Part shown: positions 53,493 to 63,236 of the stretch, in pieces
Layout of the letters: every line of letters starts with the position of its first letter
How positions within the stretch are numbered: the first letter of the stretch is position 1
The notes under the pieces: generated by a model
Database searches by the model: none
Told to the model about the DNA's origin: nothing
Seen by the model: only the letters and a program-made list of their open reading frames with translations
Source: Marinospirillum celere
GTDB lineage: Bacteria > Pseudomonadota > Gammaproteobacteria > Pseudomonadales > Halomonadaceae
Length of the DNA: 64,000 nucleotides
Direction: 5' to 3'
NCBI RefSeq assembly: GCF_900112235.1
Contig: NZ_FOLH01000001.1
Location: 620,001-684,000, forward strand
Program-made: the position numbers and the translations under genes

Positions 53493-53768
53493 ATGCAAAA
53501 AAATTGTCGTCTTTTCAAGGTGACGGGACGTGTGCAAGGTGTTTGGTATCGTAAGTCCACCCAGCAACAAGCCCTTCAAGAAGGTTTGACTGGCTGGGCG
53601 GTCAATCTTGATGATGGTGGTGTTGAAGTCTGCCTCTGTGGTTCAACTCAAGGGGTTGCTAAGGTGGCGGCTTGGTTACATCAAGGACCTAAAGCAGCAA
53701 GGGTTGATCAAGTAATTGAGTTGGAAGTGCCTAATCCTTGTCATGTGAAGGGTTTTACTACAGGTTAA
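53493..53768 (+). CDS. acyP: Acylphosphatase
   Basis: 91 residues, the normal size. GRVQGVWYRKS holds the phosphate-binding loop and catalytic Arg; GWAVNLDDGGVEV holds the catalytic Asn. It hydrolyses acyl phosphates in the cytosol. AGGGGG precedes ATG 53493. Divergent from the EAL gene. Confidence 0.92.
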   Translation: MQKNCRLFKVTGRVQGVWYRKSTQQQALQEGLTGWAVNLDDGGVEVCLCGSTQGVAKVAAWLHQGPKAARVDQVIELEVPNPCHVKGFTTG

Positions 53769-53866
53769 GCTTAACTTTTTCTTGCATTGATTAGGCATTG
53801 GCGGTTAGGTTTACATATTGTAACTTCATTTTGTCCCCAGTATCGACTAAAGAGAAAGGCTGGCCT

Positions 53867-55858
53867 ATGCGTGCCCTATGGAACAGGTTATCCCTGCGTT
53901 CGCGACTTTTTGCTTCTTTTAGTACTCTTTTGGCTGTAATTTTGGCCTTTTCATTAATCTTGCAGTCGAGTTTTTATACTTCCAGCCGGGTCGAATTGCT
54001 TCTTGAAGAGGAGCTACCCAGTCAATTGGAAAAACTTGGCGATCAAGTGGCCCTGCGCTTAGCGCCCAGTATCCAGCTTTCACGTTCCCTGGCTTCGAAT
54101 ACTTTCATTGTTGATTGGATTGAGCGAGGGATGCCAGAAGACGAGTATCCGGCAGTCAAGCGCGAAATGGCCAGGGTCGATCAGCAGTTAGGCGCCAATA
54201 CGGTCTTTGTCGTCGGCAATACGGGTGATGAAATTCGCTATATGCACTATGCCGACGGTGTGCTGCAGAGTCGCTTGATTCGCGAAGAAGTGGCTTCCGA
54301 TTCCTGGTATTTCAATTACATCCGCTCAGGTGCTCCCTATGAGCTGAACCTGGATGTCAACGATCTGAGCGGCGAAAACTTTTTGATGTTCTTCAACTAC
54401 AGCAGCTCCCAGGAAGCTGAACGAGGTTGGCCAAGAAATGTGGCCGGTGCTGCTTTGGATATGCAGCAGATGGGCCAGATGATCAGTGACTACCGCCTCG
54501 GAGTTGAGGGGCGCGCCTCGCTGGTTACAGCAGATGGTGTACTGGAAGTGGGTTCTGAGGATTCCCTGGTCCATATTTTAGCAGGTGATGGTGATCTGGG
54601 CCCTTTGCTCAACCAGGATGGTGTCAATGTTCAGCAGCTTCAGGATCGCCAGGGACAGCGCTTTTTTGTGGGTTCCATCTGGGTGGATGATCTCCAGCGC
54701 TTTTTGATAATGGAAGTACCTCGTGATGAGTTTATGGCGGGTATCAATCAGCAGTTGCTGATTTCTTTGTTGATTGGTGCTTTGTTGATACTGCTCAGTG
54801 TGCTGCTGCTTTATCCTTTGTCGGGTACTCTGATCAGACCGATTCGTCAATTCCAGGATGAGCTTGAAGAAATTACCAATTCGTTGGATCTCAGAAAGCG
54901 CATTCATGTACCTGAAGACGCTGAGTTAGGCAAGCTTGCCAAGCAAACCAATGGTTTGCTGCAGCGCCTGGATGAAATAATCGGGGCTGTCGCTGGTAAT
55001 TCAGACAAGCTGTCAGATTCGGCGAAACGCTTGGCTTATACCGCTGGCCTGGTCAGTCGTAATTCCAGCCTGCAAGATGAAGTCAGTCAGTCGATGGCCG
55101 CAGCAGTTGAGGAGATGTCTTCATCGGTTGCTGAGATCACCTCAACCATGGAAGAGCTTTCTGCTTCTTCAACCCAAATTGCCGATCATTCCCAATCAGT
55201 GGTCGATGTGGCCAACCTGACCCTGGAAAACAGTCGTAAGGGCGTGGATGCCATGCAGCAGCTGCAGGGTCGTATGCATGATATTCACCAGGATAATCAA
55301 CAGAACCTTACCGAAATCATGGAGTTGGGTGCCAAATCCAAGCAGATCAGTCGGGTGATGGATTTGATCAATGATCTGGCCGATCAGACCAAATTAATAG
55401 CTTTTAATGCCGCTTTGGAAGCTTCCAGTGCAGGTGAATCAGGCAAGCGTTTTTCCGTTGTAGCTGCTGAAATTCGTCGTTTGGCTGATAGCGTAACGGA
55501 TTCAACGCGGGAAATTGAAGAGCGCATTCAGGAAATACAGGACTCCATCAGCCGTTTGGTGATTAATTCTGAGAAGGGCGTAACTTCTATCCAATCGGGT
55601 CTTGAAGTCAGTGCAACCACTGCTGAGGATCTCAATGCCTTGTTGCAAGCAGCCAGTCAGACCAGCAGCGCAGCGGAGCAGATCTCCCTGTCGACACGCC
55701 AGCAGAAAACAGCCAGCAGTCAGGTGGTGGTCGCATTAAGGGATATTGCTTCAGCCAGTAGTCATAATGCGCACTCCGTTCGCCAGATCACTGAAATTAG
55801 TGAAGAAATGATAGCCATGTCTGACCATTTGCATGAATTGGTTAAGGCCTTTAAATAA
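53867..55858 (+). CDS. Methyl-accepting chemotaxis protein
   Basis: 663 residues. TM1 is at about 14-34, a large periplasmic sensor at about 35-295, TM2 near 300-325, HAMP, then a long cytoplasmic coiled coil with the signalling hairpin DQTKLIAFNAALEASSAGE. I chose ATG 53867 with AAAGG upstream; an in-frame start at 53798 lies outside the membrane signal. It opens the chemosensory operon 53.9-63.7 kb and is the likely receptor for CheA below. Ligand unknown. Confidence 0.88.
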   Translation: MRALWNRLSLRSRLFASFSTLLAVILAFSLILQSSFYTSSRVELLLEEELPSQLEKLGDQVALRLAPSIQLSRSLASNTFIVDWIERGMPEDEYPAVKREMARVDQQLGANTVFVVGNTGDEIRYMHYADGVLQSRLIREEVASDSWYFNYIRSGAPYELNLDVNDLSGENFLMFFNYSSSQEAERGWPRNVAGAALDMQQMGQMISDYRLGVEGRASLVTADGVLEVGSEDSLVHILAGDGDLGPLLNQDGVNVQQLQDRQGQRFFVGSIWVDDLQRFLIMEVPRDEFMAGINQQLLISLLIGALLILLSVLLLYPLSGTLIRPIRQFQDELEEITNSLDLRKRIHVPEDAELGKLAKQTNGLLQRLDEIIGAVAGNSDKLSDSAKRLAYTAGLVSRNSSLQDEVSQSMAAAVEEMSSSVAEITSTMEELSASSTQIADHSQSVVDVANLTLENSRKGVDAMQQLQGRMHDIHQDNQQNLTEIMELGAKSKQISRVMDLINDLADQTKLIAFNAALEASSAGESGKRFSVVAAEIRRLADSVTDSTREIEERIQEIQDSISRLVINSEKGVTSIQSGLEVSATTAEDLNALLQAASQTSSAAEQISLSTRQQKTASSQVVVALRDIASASSHNAHSVRQITEISEEMIAMSDHLHELVKAFK

Positions 55859-55922
55859 TTTGCTTTAGAGGAAGTCAGGCGCATGAAGCCCTCAAGATCC
55901 GTGGTAGTGGAGAACAAAAACC

Positions 55923-57011
55923 ATGAATAAATCCACTACACAGCGGGTTTTGATTGCTGATGATAGCGCCATGGCACGTGCTCTGCTTAGAGCCTTTTTG
56001 GAAGATGCGGGCATGGAGGTGGTTGCAGAAGCTCGCAATGGCAAAGAAGCCGTAGAACTGGTCCGTCAATACCGGCCCGATTTGGTGACTATGGATTTGG
56101 TCATGCCAGTGATGGATGGCATGGAAGCTATTGAAGCCATCATGCATGAAAAAGCAGTTCCCATTCTGGTGGTTTCCAGTCAATCCGATGCCGAAAAAGC
56201 TTGTCAGGCTTTGGATCTGGGTGCTTTGGAAGTTATTCCAAAACCGGATTACACCCCCCAGGAAGCCAAGGATTTTGTCAGTAAAGTACGCATGCTGGCG
56301 GGTGTTCCGGTGATTACTCGTTTGCGTCGCCGTAAAGTGGTTGCACCGGCCAGTGTTTCTTCTGACTACCCTTGGAAAGAATCTGGAGACTTTAAGGCGC
56401 GTAACTATCAGCAGGTTTTTGCGATTGCCTCTTCAACGGGCGGCCCCCAAGCCCTGGCGCGTATTCTGCCTCAGTTGGATGCAGCTTTCCCTGCACCGAT
56501 TTTGATTGCCCAGCACATGTGCGATGGTTTTGTGGAAGGGATGGCTCAATGGTTAAGAACCCTGTGTCCGCTCAAGGTCAAGGTGGCTGAAGCGGGTGAG
56601 TTGATCAAGCCTGGATGTATTTATGTTTCACCTTCAGAAACGCACCTGACAGTGACCAAAAGCCATCGTATTGCGCTTCAGGAACGAGTGAGTGGCGAAA
56701 TCTACCGTCCCAGCTGTGATCACCTCTTGAGTTCCTTGGCTGAGGTTTATGGCAAGGATGCTATAGGTCTTATCCTCACCGGTATGGGGCGGGATGGTGC
56801 TGAAGGAATGCTGAAAATACGTCAACTGGGTGGCATTGGTTTGGCGCAAAATGAAGCCAGCTCCGTGATTTATGGTATGAATCAGGAAGCCGTTAAGCTG
56901 GGTGGGGTTCATCGTGAGCTGCCGGTACAAGATTTGGCTGCAGAAATGCATAAGATACTTGAGTTAGGCCCGGATGCTTATTTGTCAGCAATTACCCGGA
57001 GCAGTGCATGA
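55923..57011 (+). CDS. cheB: CheB, protein-glutamate methylesterase/response regulator
   Basis: 362 residues: REC domain with phosphoacceptor Asp58 (VTMDLVMP), then the methylesterase with catalytic Ser171 (ASSTGGP), His198 (IAQHMC) and Asp291 (GMGRDG). It resets the receptor methylation state. Its stop overlaps cheR by 4 bp. Confidence 0.93.
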   Translation: MNKSTTQRVLIADDSAMARALLRAFLEDAGMEVVAEARNGKEAVELVRQYRPDLVTMDLVMPVMDGMEAIEAIMHEKAVPILVVSSQSDAEKACQALDLGALEVIPKPDYTPQEAKDFVSKVRMLAGVPVITRLRRRKVVAPASVSSDYPWKESGDFKARNYQQVFAIASSTGGPQALARILPQLDAAFPAPILIAQHMCDGFVEGMAQWLRTLCPLKVKVAEAGELIKPGCIYVSPSETHLTVTKSHRIALQERVSGEIYRPSCDHLLSSLAEVYGKDAIGLILTGMGRDGAEGMLKIRQLGGIGLAQNEASSVIYGMNQEAVKLGGVHRELPVQDLAAEMHKILELGPDAYLSAITRSSA

Positions 57012-58492
57012 GTGAAGATCTGGGTTCCTTTAAGCAACTCATCAAGGAGCACTGTGGTTTGCAACTGGAAGGCCTGGCTGAAGATCGCTTGCGTAAAGCT
57101 TTGCTGGCAGCGGCAACGACGGCAGGAGTGAAGCATCTCAAAGATTTTCTGAATTTACTGCGAAAAGATGATGACCTGGTTAAAGAGCTGATTACGCATT
57201 TAACCGTGAATGAAACCTATTTTTTTCGTGAAAATGGTCAGATAGAGCTATTAGTTGAACAGCTGTTGCCCCGCCTCTTCCGGCTCTATGGTCAAAAGCG
57301 TCCATTAAGGATTTTAAGCGCAGGCTGTTCTTCAGGAGAAGAACCCTACAGCCTTGTGATTGCTCTTCAGGAAACCTGGGGGCAAGCCTCTTCACGGCTT
57401 TTTCAGGTAGAAGGTGGGGACCTGGATCGTAGGATCCTGCAAAAAGCACAAAGGGGAATCTATTCGCCTTTTTCTTTTCGAGGAGTTCCTGAAAGCTTGC
57501 GCAAGGCTTATTTTCAGCCGGAAGGCTCACATTTTCAACTGAATCCAGCAATTCGCAGTCGTGTCAGCTTTCATGAACTCAATCTTTTGGCTCCCGAGTT
57601 TCCGGCTCATTTAAAAGATTATGATGTGATCTTTTTCAGGAACGTTTCGATTTATTTTGATATGGAAACCCGCCAGACAATTTTGCAAAAACTCTATTCA
57701 CTGCTGCGTCCTGAAGGCATTGTGGTGGTGGGTAGCTCTGAAACCCTGGCCAATGACCTGGGTGTCTTCAAGCTGGTTGAAGAAAAAGGCTATTATTATT
57801 TTGTGAAGGGTGAAGCTCTTTTACCCCCTGATAGCGTAAAACTTTCCCGGCAAACACGGGTAAAGCCCATTCAGGCGTCCATTCCAGCTGAATCCAAAAA
57901 GCCCCCCCAGGTTGTGCCTCGCAGTCAGCCAGCAAGCTCTGAGCAGGCAGCTAACCCGGCACCTAAACTGGAAGAAATTCGCCAACTCATCATTCAGCAG
58001 GAAACCGATTTGGCCAGCCGCCAGTTGGATCTGCTTTTGTCCAAAAATACCAAGCAGCAGGAAGCGCTGCTGCTGAAAGCCTGGATTCTTGGTAATAAGC
58101 GCGAATTTGTTAAAGCTGAAGCCTTGGTTGAGGAATACCTACAAGCAGAACCCTGGTCAGCGGATGCAAATTTCCTCAAAGGTTTACTATTTAAATGGCA
58201 AAACAAATGGAAAGAGGCGATTAGCGCCTTTAGAAAAGTGGTTTATATCCAACCCGATTCCTGGCCAGCACATTTTTATCTGGCCGAAGCCTGTCGCTAT
58301 GATCAGCAAAAAGATTCGGCCTTCAGAGCCTACAAGAGTGTTCAACGCCTGTTGTCTTCAGCCTCTGAAGTAGCGACAGGGCTTAAACTGCTACCTCTGG
58401 AAGTGCCCAGGTCTGACTTGTTGTTTTTGACTGAACACCAGTTGTTGCGTCTTCGGCAGGGTTTAACGACCAGTCATCAGGGAAGGGAATAA
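57008..58492 (+). CDS. cheR: CheR methyltransferase with C-terminal TPR region
   Basis: 494 residues. The SAM-dependent CheR domain occupies about 1-270: VNETYFFRE, SAGCSSGEEPYSL for SAM, and FFRNVSIYFD. A linker (about 290-320) follows, then TPR-like helices (about 320-460). CheR-TPR fusions are typical of alternative chemosensory systems such as Wsp (WspC). It methylates receptor glutamates. Confidence 0.9.
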   Translation: MSEDLGSFKQLIKEHCGLQLEGLAEDRLRKALLAAATTAGVKHLKDFLNLLRKDDDLVKELITHLTVNETYFFRENGQIELLVEQLLPRLFRLYGQKRPLRILSAGCSSGEEPYSLVIALQETWGQASSRLFQVEGGDLDRRILQKAQRGIYSPFSFRGVPESLRKAYFQPEGSHFQLNPAIRSRVSFHELNLLAPEFPAHLKDYDVIFFRNVSIYFDMETRQTILQKLYSLLRPEGIVVVGSSETLANDLGVFKLVEEKGYYYFVKGEALLPPDSVKLSRQTRVKPIQASIPAESKKPPQVVPRSQPASSEQAANPAPKLEEIRQLIIQQETDLASRQLDLLLSKNTKQQEALLLKAWILGNKREFVKAEALVEEYLQAEPWSADANFLKGLLFKWQNKWKEAISAFRKVVYIQPDSWPAHFYLAEACRYDQQKDSAFRAYKSVQRLLSSASEVATGLKLLPLEVPRSDLLFLTEHQLLRLRQGLTTSHQGRE

Positions 58493-58495
58493 AAA

Positions 58496-60613
58496 ATGGC
58501 ACTGGACATCACCAAGTTTATTTTGCGTTTTATCGATGAAGCCCAAGAGCACCTCCAACAGCTCAATGAAGGTATTGCGACTCTGGAGCAGCAGAACGCC
58601 GGTGAAGAACAGGTTAACCAGCTGTTTCGGGCGGCACATACGCTCAAGGGTTCCTCAAGGATGCTGAAATTGACCAGCATCACCGAAACGGCGCATGCCA
58701 TGGAAGACTTGTTAAGTGCTTTAAGGGAAGGCCAAATCACTTTTGAAAGTCACCATGCGGACCTGCTTTACCAGGGCGTGGATAGCTTGACCGGATTGGT
58801 TGACCACCTGGCTGAGCACAAGGAAGGGGCCAGTCTTCCTGAAAAAAATACTTGGCTTTGTGAAGCCCTGACCCAGGCTGCAGCCGGGCAAAAAGTTGAT
58901 CCACCTCTAGCTGCCGAAGCAGCTCAAGACTTTGCCGAAGAGCTGGATAACGCACCTGAAGCCAAGCTAAAAACCAGTGACACTGTCCGAATTAAATTAA
59001 ATCGCCTGGATGAACTGATCAAGTTAATGGGTGAGGTGGTTTCCAGTCATGCCCATATGCGCGAACTGGTTCGGGATTCCCAAAAAATTCGCGGTCAGCT
59101 GGCCCAGTATAAAGAAGCTCCGGTTGCTGATTTGGATCTTTTTAATCGTGAACTGCGCGATGGGGTGCAATCACAAGAGTTACTGATGCAGGAACTGCAT
59201 GACAAGGCACTTCAGCTGCGGATGCTGCCCTTGAGCACCCTGTTTGATTCAGCAGGTCGCCTGGTTCGGGAGATGGCGCGTTCTCTGGGCAAAGAGGTGG
59301 AATGCCGGGTGATGGGTTCGGAAATAGAGCTGGATCGCCAGATGATTGACCAACTCGCCGACCCAGTAATTCATCTACTCAGAAATGCCCTGGATCATGG
59401 TATAGAACCCCCCCAAGAGCGTGAGCAAAAGGGCAAGCCCACTCAGGGCAAGGTGACCCTTAGTGCCTGGCAGGACGGCAGTTGGGTGGTTATTGAAGTC
59501 AGGGATGATGGTCAGGGGATTTCACTGGCAGCAATTCGTGATAAGGCCTTGCGTAAGGAGTTGATGACCGAGGAGCAATTGGATGCCATGAGCGATCAGG
59601 AGATCATGGATCTGATTTTTCTGCCCGGCTTTTCAACCAGCCAGATGATTACCGAAATTTCCGGTCGTGGCGTGGGTATGGATGTCGTTAAAAGCTCGGT
59701 CGTTGACAACCTTCAGGGTACTCTGGCGGTACACAGTAAGCCGGGGCAGGGTAGCCGTTTTAGCTTGCGTTTGCCCTTGTCTCTGGCAGTGATGCGTGTG
59801 CTTTTGGTAGAAGCTGCTGGTCAGCCCCTGGGTTTTACAGCCCAGTATGTCAGTGAGCTGGTCAGGGTGCCCAAAGAGGCTTTGCTGGAAGTGGCAGAAC
59901 GCAATGCCATTATCCTGCGCAATGAATTTGTGCCGGTTCTTTATTTGCATGAGTTGATCAATCTGCCCAAAAAACCCGGTGACCCCAAGGCCGCGGGCAA
60001 GGAACTCTTGCTGCTGATCACCCAGGTACAGCATGAAAAACTGGCTTTGGTGGTTGATGAGCTCTTGGATGAGCGTGATCTGGTTATCAAACAACTACCG
60101 GAACACCTGCGCCATCAGCCAATGATTTCTGGAATGGTGACAACCGGCCACAATGAATTGGTAAGCCTGTTGCATGTGCCCCAGTTATTGGAAATGTCGC
60201 GGAAAACACGCCTGGTTTCTTCCTCGCGCTTGCAGGACAAGCAAGCCGGGAAGCGGGTTCTGGTGGTTGATGACTCCCTGAACACCAGGGAAATCGAAAA
60301 GGATGTGCTGGAAGCCTATGGTTATCAGGTCACCTTGGCTGAAAATGGTCAAGAAGGCCTGGAAAAAGCCTTATTAGAAGACTTTGATGCCATTCTAACC
60401 GATGTGGAAATGCCGGTTATGGATGGTTTTACTCTTACCGCTCGTTTAAGAGAATTGGAAAGCTACCGGGATAAACCCATCATCATTATTACCTCGCGGG
60501 AAAAAGAAAGTGATCGCCGTCGAGGTATTGAGGTGGGTGCTGATGCCTATATCGTCAAGGGTAGCTTTGATCAAAATAGTCTGGTGGAAACCCTAAGAGC
60601 ACTGCTGGGCTAA
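58496..60613 (+). CDS. cheA: CheA-type hybrid histidine kinase with C-terminal REC domain
   Basis: 705 residues: Hpt domain with His48 (FRAAHTLKG), dimerisation region (about 165-240), HATPase (IHLLRNALDHG, DDGQGI, GRGVGMDVV), CheW-like domain (about 430-565) and a receiver domain (about 580-705) with VLVVDDS, LTDVEMPVMDG and VKGS. There is no P2-type CheY-binding domain. CheA-REC is the WspE layout, where phosphate goes to a diguanylate cyclase. AGGGA precedes the ATG. Confidence 0.92.
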   Translation: MALDITKFILRFIDEAQEHLQQLNEGIATLEQQNAGEEQVNQLFRAAHTLKGSSRMLKLTSITETAHAMEDLLSALREGQITFESHHADLLYQGVDSLTGLVDHLAEHKEGASLPEKNTWLCEALTQAAAGQKVDPPLAAEAAQDFAEELDNAPEAKLKTSDTVRIKLNRLDELIKLMGEVVSSHAHMRELVRDSQKIRGQLAQYKEAPVADLDLFNRELRDGVQSQELLMQELHDKALQLRMLPLSTLFDSAGRLVREMARSLGKEVECRVMGSEIELDRQMIDQLADPVIHLLRNALDHGIEPPQEREQKGKPTQGKVTLSAWQDGSWVVIEVRDDGQGISLAAIRDKALRKELMTEEQLDAMSDQEIMDLIFLPGFSTSQMITEISGRGVGMDVVKSSVVDNLQGTLAVHSKPGQGSRFSLRLPLSLAVMRVLLVEAAGQPLGFTAQYVSELVRVPKEALLEVAERNAIILRNEFVPVLYLHELINLPKKPGDPKAAGKELLLLITQVQHEKLALVVDELLDERDLVIKQLPEHLRHQPMISGMVTTGHNELVSLLHVPQLLEMSRKTRLVSSSRLQDKQAGKRVLVVDDSLNTREIEKDVLEAYGYQVTLAENGQEGLEKALLEDFDAILTDVEMPVMDGFTLTARLRELESYRDKPIIIITSREKESDRRRGIEVGADAYIVKGSFDQNSLVETLRALLG

Positions 60614-60644
60614 ACACTGAATAAAAAAGCAGGAGAAATATAAA

Positions 60645-61004
60645 ATGCAGATCCTCGTTGTTGATGATGATGCCCTGGCCGCTGAAATGATCGGTGCTGT
60701 TTTGGAATCAGAAGGTTACCAGCCTCTTCTGGCAGAGAGCGCCATTGAAGGCATGGAGCAATTGAATGCCAACCCGGATGTTGGCCTGGTGATTAGTGAT
60801 ATGAACATGCCCCTGATCAATGGAATTGAGTTTTTTAGGGAGTTGAGAGAGCAGGGCAATCAACTGCCCTTTATACTCTTAACTGGAGATGACCCGAAAC
60901 AGGCCCAGCAGCAAGAAGCGGGTCTGGATGCTTGTATCTTGAAAGACTTCAACCTGGATACCAGTCTGCCAGGCCTAGTCAGTGAAGTTCTGAATAAACG
61001 TTAA
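60645..61004 (+). CDS. Single-domain response regulator
   Basis: 119 residues, one CheY-like receiver domain: VVDDD, phosphoacceptor Asp in VISDMNMP, LLTGDD and lysine in CILKD. It could accept or drain phosphate from CheA-REC. GGAGAA precedes ATG 60645. Confidence 0.85.
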   Translation: MQILVVDDDALAAEMIGAVLESEGYQPLLAESAIEGMEQLNANPDVGLVISDMNMPLINGIEFFRELREQGNQLPFILLTGDDPKQAQQQEAGLDACILKDFNLDTSLPGLVSEVLNKR

Positions 61005-61030
61005 TCGATGCAGGCTGAACGGAGTAGTCC

Positions 61031-62728
61031 ATGAACTCAAACAAACCCACTCTACAGGAAAAGATAGCCAGGCTGAGAGCCAGTTTTATTTCCCAGCTTC
61101 CCAAGCGACTGGAAGAGGCTCAACATCAACTCATCCTGCTAAAAGCTGATCCCTGTATGAATCGGGTCGCTGCCGTTGAGCTGCATCGCACCTTTCACAG
61201 CCTGAAGGGTACAGGCTACTCCTTTGGTTTTCACGAACTGGCCGGTATTGCCGGAGATGCTGAAGACTACACCCAGCAACTGCTCGACCTGCCTGATGAG
61301 CGAACGCCGCCGCAATGGCCTGACCGTTTGATTGGTTTGCTCCAGGAGCTGGCATCTCAGGCGCAGATCCTGGTCTATACTGACATGCGCAAGGATCAGC
61401 CGCTGGAAACCCCATTTTTTGAAATGAATGACTCTTCCTCGGACAAGGATAGTAAACCCGGTGCATGCAATCGTTTGGTATATATCTGTGATGATGAAAT
61501 TGATCAGGTCACCCATCTAAGCTATCAGCTGCGCTGCTTTGGTTATCAGGTCGAACACTTTACCGAAACTCAGGAGTTTGATCGGGCAGTCATGAAAAAG
61601 CGGCCTGATGCGGTGGTGATGGATGTCCGTTTCCCTCATGGTGGCACAGCGGGTACCGATGCCCTGGCTAATATCCAAAAGGTGACCGGCCAGCAGCTGC
61701 CAGCGATTGTTTTGTCTGGTCGAGATGATTTTGAGGCCCGTTTAAGTGCAGTCAGAGCGGGTTGTCAGTCTTATTTCACCAAGCCTGCCCGCCCGCTGGA
61801 GCTGGCAACGGCCCTGGATGAAGTCATGGAAGAAGAAGTTTTTGAGCCCTATCGCATCCTGATTGTCGATGATGAGCCGGAAGTAGCGCAATATCACAGC
61901 TTAATCCTGGAAGAAGCAGGCATGTTGGTTCATGAGCTCTCGCAACCGGCTAATCTGCTGGCAACCCTTCAGGAGTTTCGTCCTGATCTGGTCTTGCTGG
62001 ATGTCTATATGCCCGACTGCACCGGGCAGGAGCTTTCCGCGCTGATTCGCCAGTTTCCTGAATACCTAAGCCTGCCGATTGTTTACCTATCCAGTGAAAC
62101 TGATCGCCAAAAGCAGTTTTCTGCCATGCAGGTTGGGGTGGAAGGGTTTATTACCAAGCCCGTCATTCCTGAAGAGCTGGTTGCCGCTGTGGCCCTGCGT
62201 GCTGAACGTATGCGCTCCCTGCGCGCGCTGATGGTCAGAGATAGCCTGACAGGTCTCTACAACCATACCACCACCACCGAGCTAATCGAGGGAGCGCTGG
62301 CCCAGGCCAAGCGCAAACAGGAAAGCCTGGCCATGGTGATGCTGGATTTGGACAGCTTTAAAGAGGTGAATGACAACTATGGCCATGTTGCTGGTGACCA
62401 GGTGCTCTTGGCCCTATCCAGAATTCTTCGCCACCGACTGCGTACCAATGACATCGTTGGGCGCTATGGGGGAGAGGAGTTTGCTATTCTGCTTAAGGAT
62501 GTCACTCCTCAGGTGGCTTTTGAGCTGGTTGACCAGCTGCGTGAAGACTTTTCAAAAATACGATTTAGCTCGGGCCAGCAGGAATTCTATTGTACCTTCA
62601 GTGCGGGAATTAGTAGCTTTCCTTTCTATCTGCGTGCTGAAGAGCTGCGTATTGCTGCTGATAAGGTCCTCTATCGGGCTAAAAAGGAAGGGCGCAATCA
62701 AGTGAAACTGGATGATGGTAATGAGTAA
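61031..62728 (+). CDS. Hpt-REC-REC-GGDEF diguanylate cyclase
   Basis: 565 residues: Hpt-like domain with His56 (HRTFHSLKG), a first REC domain (Asp in VVMDVRFP), a second REC domain (LLDVYMP) and a GGDEF domain with active signature GGEEF and an inhibitory I-site RTND exactly five residues before it. It makes c-di-GMP under control of the CheA phosphorelay, and is the likely WspR-like output of this operon. The additional Hpt domain could take phosphate from REC domains elsewhere. Confidence 0.9.
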   Translation: MNSNKPTLQEKIARLRASFISQLPKRLEEAQHQLILLKADPCMNRVAAVELHRTFHSLKGTGYSFGFHELAGIAGDAEDYTQQLLDLPDERTPPQWPDRLIGLLQELASQAQILVYTDMRKDQPLETPFFEMNDSSSDKDSKPGACNRLVYICDDEIDQVTHLSYQLRCFGYQVEHFTETQEFDRAVMKKRPDAVVMDVRFPHGGTAGTDALANIQKVTGQQLPAIVLSGRDDFEARLSAVRAGCQSYFTKPARPLELATALDEVMEEEVFEPYRILIVDDEPEVAQYHSLILEEAGMLVHELSQPANLLATLQEFRPDLVLLDVYMPDCTGQELSALIRQFPEYLSLPIVYLSSETDRQKQFSAMQVGVEGFITKPVIPEELVAAVALRAERMRSLRALMVRDSLTGLYNHTTTTELIEGALAQAKRKQESLAMVMLDLDSFKEVNDNYGHVAGDQVLLALSRILRHRLRTNDIVGRYGGEEFAILLKDVTPQVAFELVDQLREDFSKIRFSSGQQEFYCTFSAGISSFPFYLRAEELRIAADKVLYRAKKEGRNQVKLDDGNE

Positions 62729-63236
62729 TAGCCCCGTTGATGAATTGCTGGCTCTAAAGCGTGAAGCTGCCAATGAAATTGTTGATGTCGATGAACCCGG
62801 CGTCAAGCTGGTGGTTTTTGCATTGGGCGAGCGCTACTTTGCCTTCCGTGGAAAATTTATCCAGGAAATCCTACCGGGTAGTGAAACCCTGTTTTATGTT
62901 CCGGGAATGCCGGCTTCCATTCAGGGTGTCATCAATGTTCGCGGTGATATCGCCTCGGTTATTCTCCTGCAGGAGCTTTTGCAACTACAGGCAAGCCGAG
63001 ATAACCAACAGGGCCCTATTCTTCTGGGTCATGCCAGCGGAATGCATACCGGGATTCGGGTTGATGAGTTACTGGACGTGATGGATTTACCCATGAGTTC
63101 GTTAAAACCTGTGCCTGACAGCCTGCCCGAATCACTAAAGCCCTATGTGGCCGCTTTGCTGGACTTTAAAGGCAAGGCTGTGGCCTTGCTGGACATTGAA
63201 AAAGTCTTCCAGGATTACCAGGAAGGGCTGGGATGA
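62721..63236 (+). CDS. cheW: CheW-like coupling protein
   Basis: 171 residues with a CheW fold: VVFALGERYFAFRGKFIQEI, PGMPASIQGVINVRGDIASVILL, VDELLDVMDLP and FKGKAVALLDIEKVF. It links receptor and CheA. I chose ATG 62721, with GGAT upstream; ATGs at 62712 and 62715 are possible. It overlaps the cyclase gene by 8 bp and the next gene by 4 bp. Confidence 0.85.
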   Translation: MSNSPVDELLALKREAANEIVDVDEPGVKLVVFALGERYFAFRGKFIQEILPGSETLFYVPGMPASIQGVINVRGDIASVILLQELLQLQASRDNQQGPILLGHASGMHTGIRVDELLDVMDLPMSSLKPVPDSLPESLKPYVAALLDFKGKAVALLDIEKVFQDYQEGLG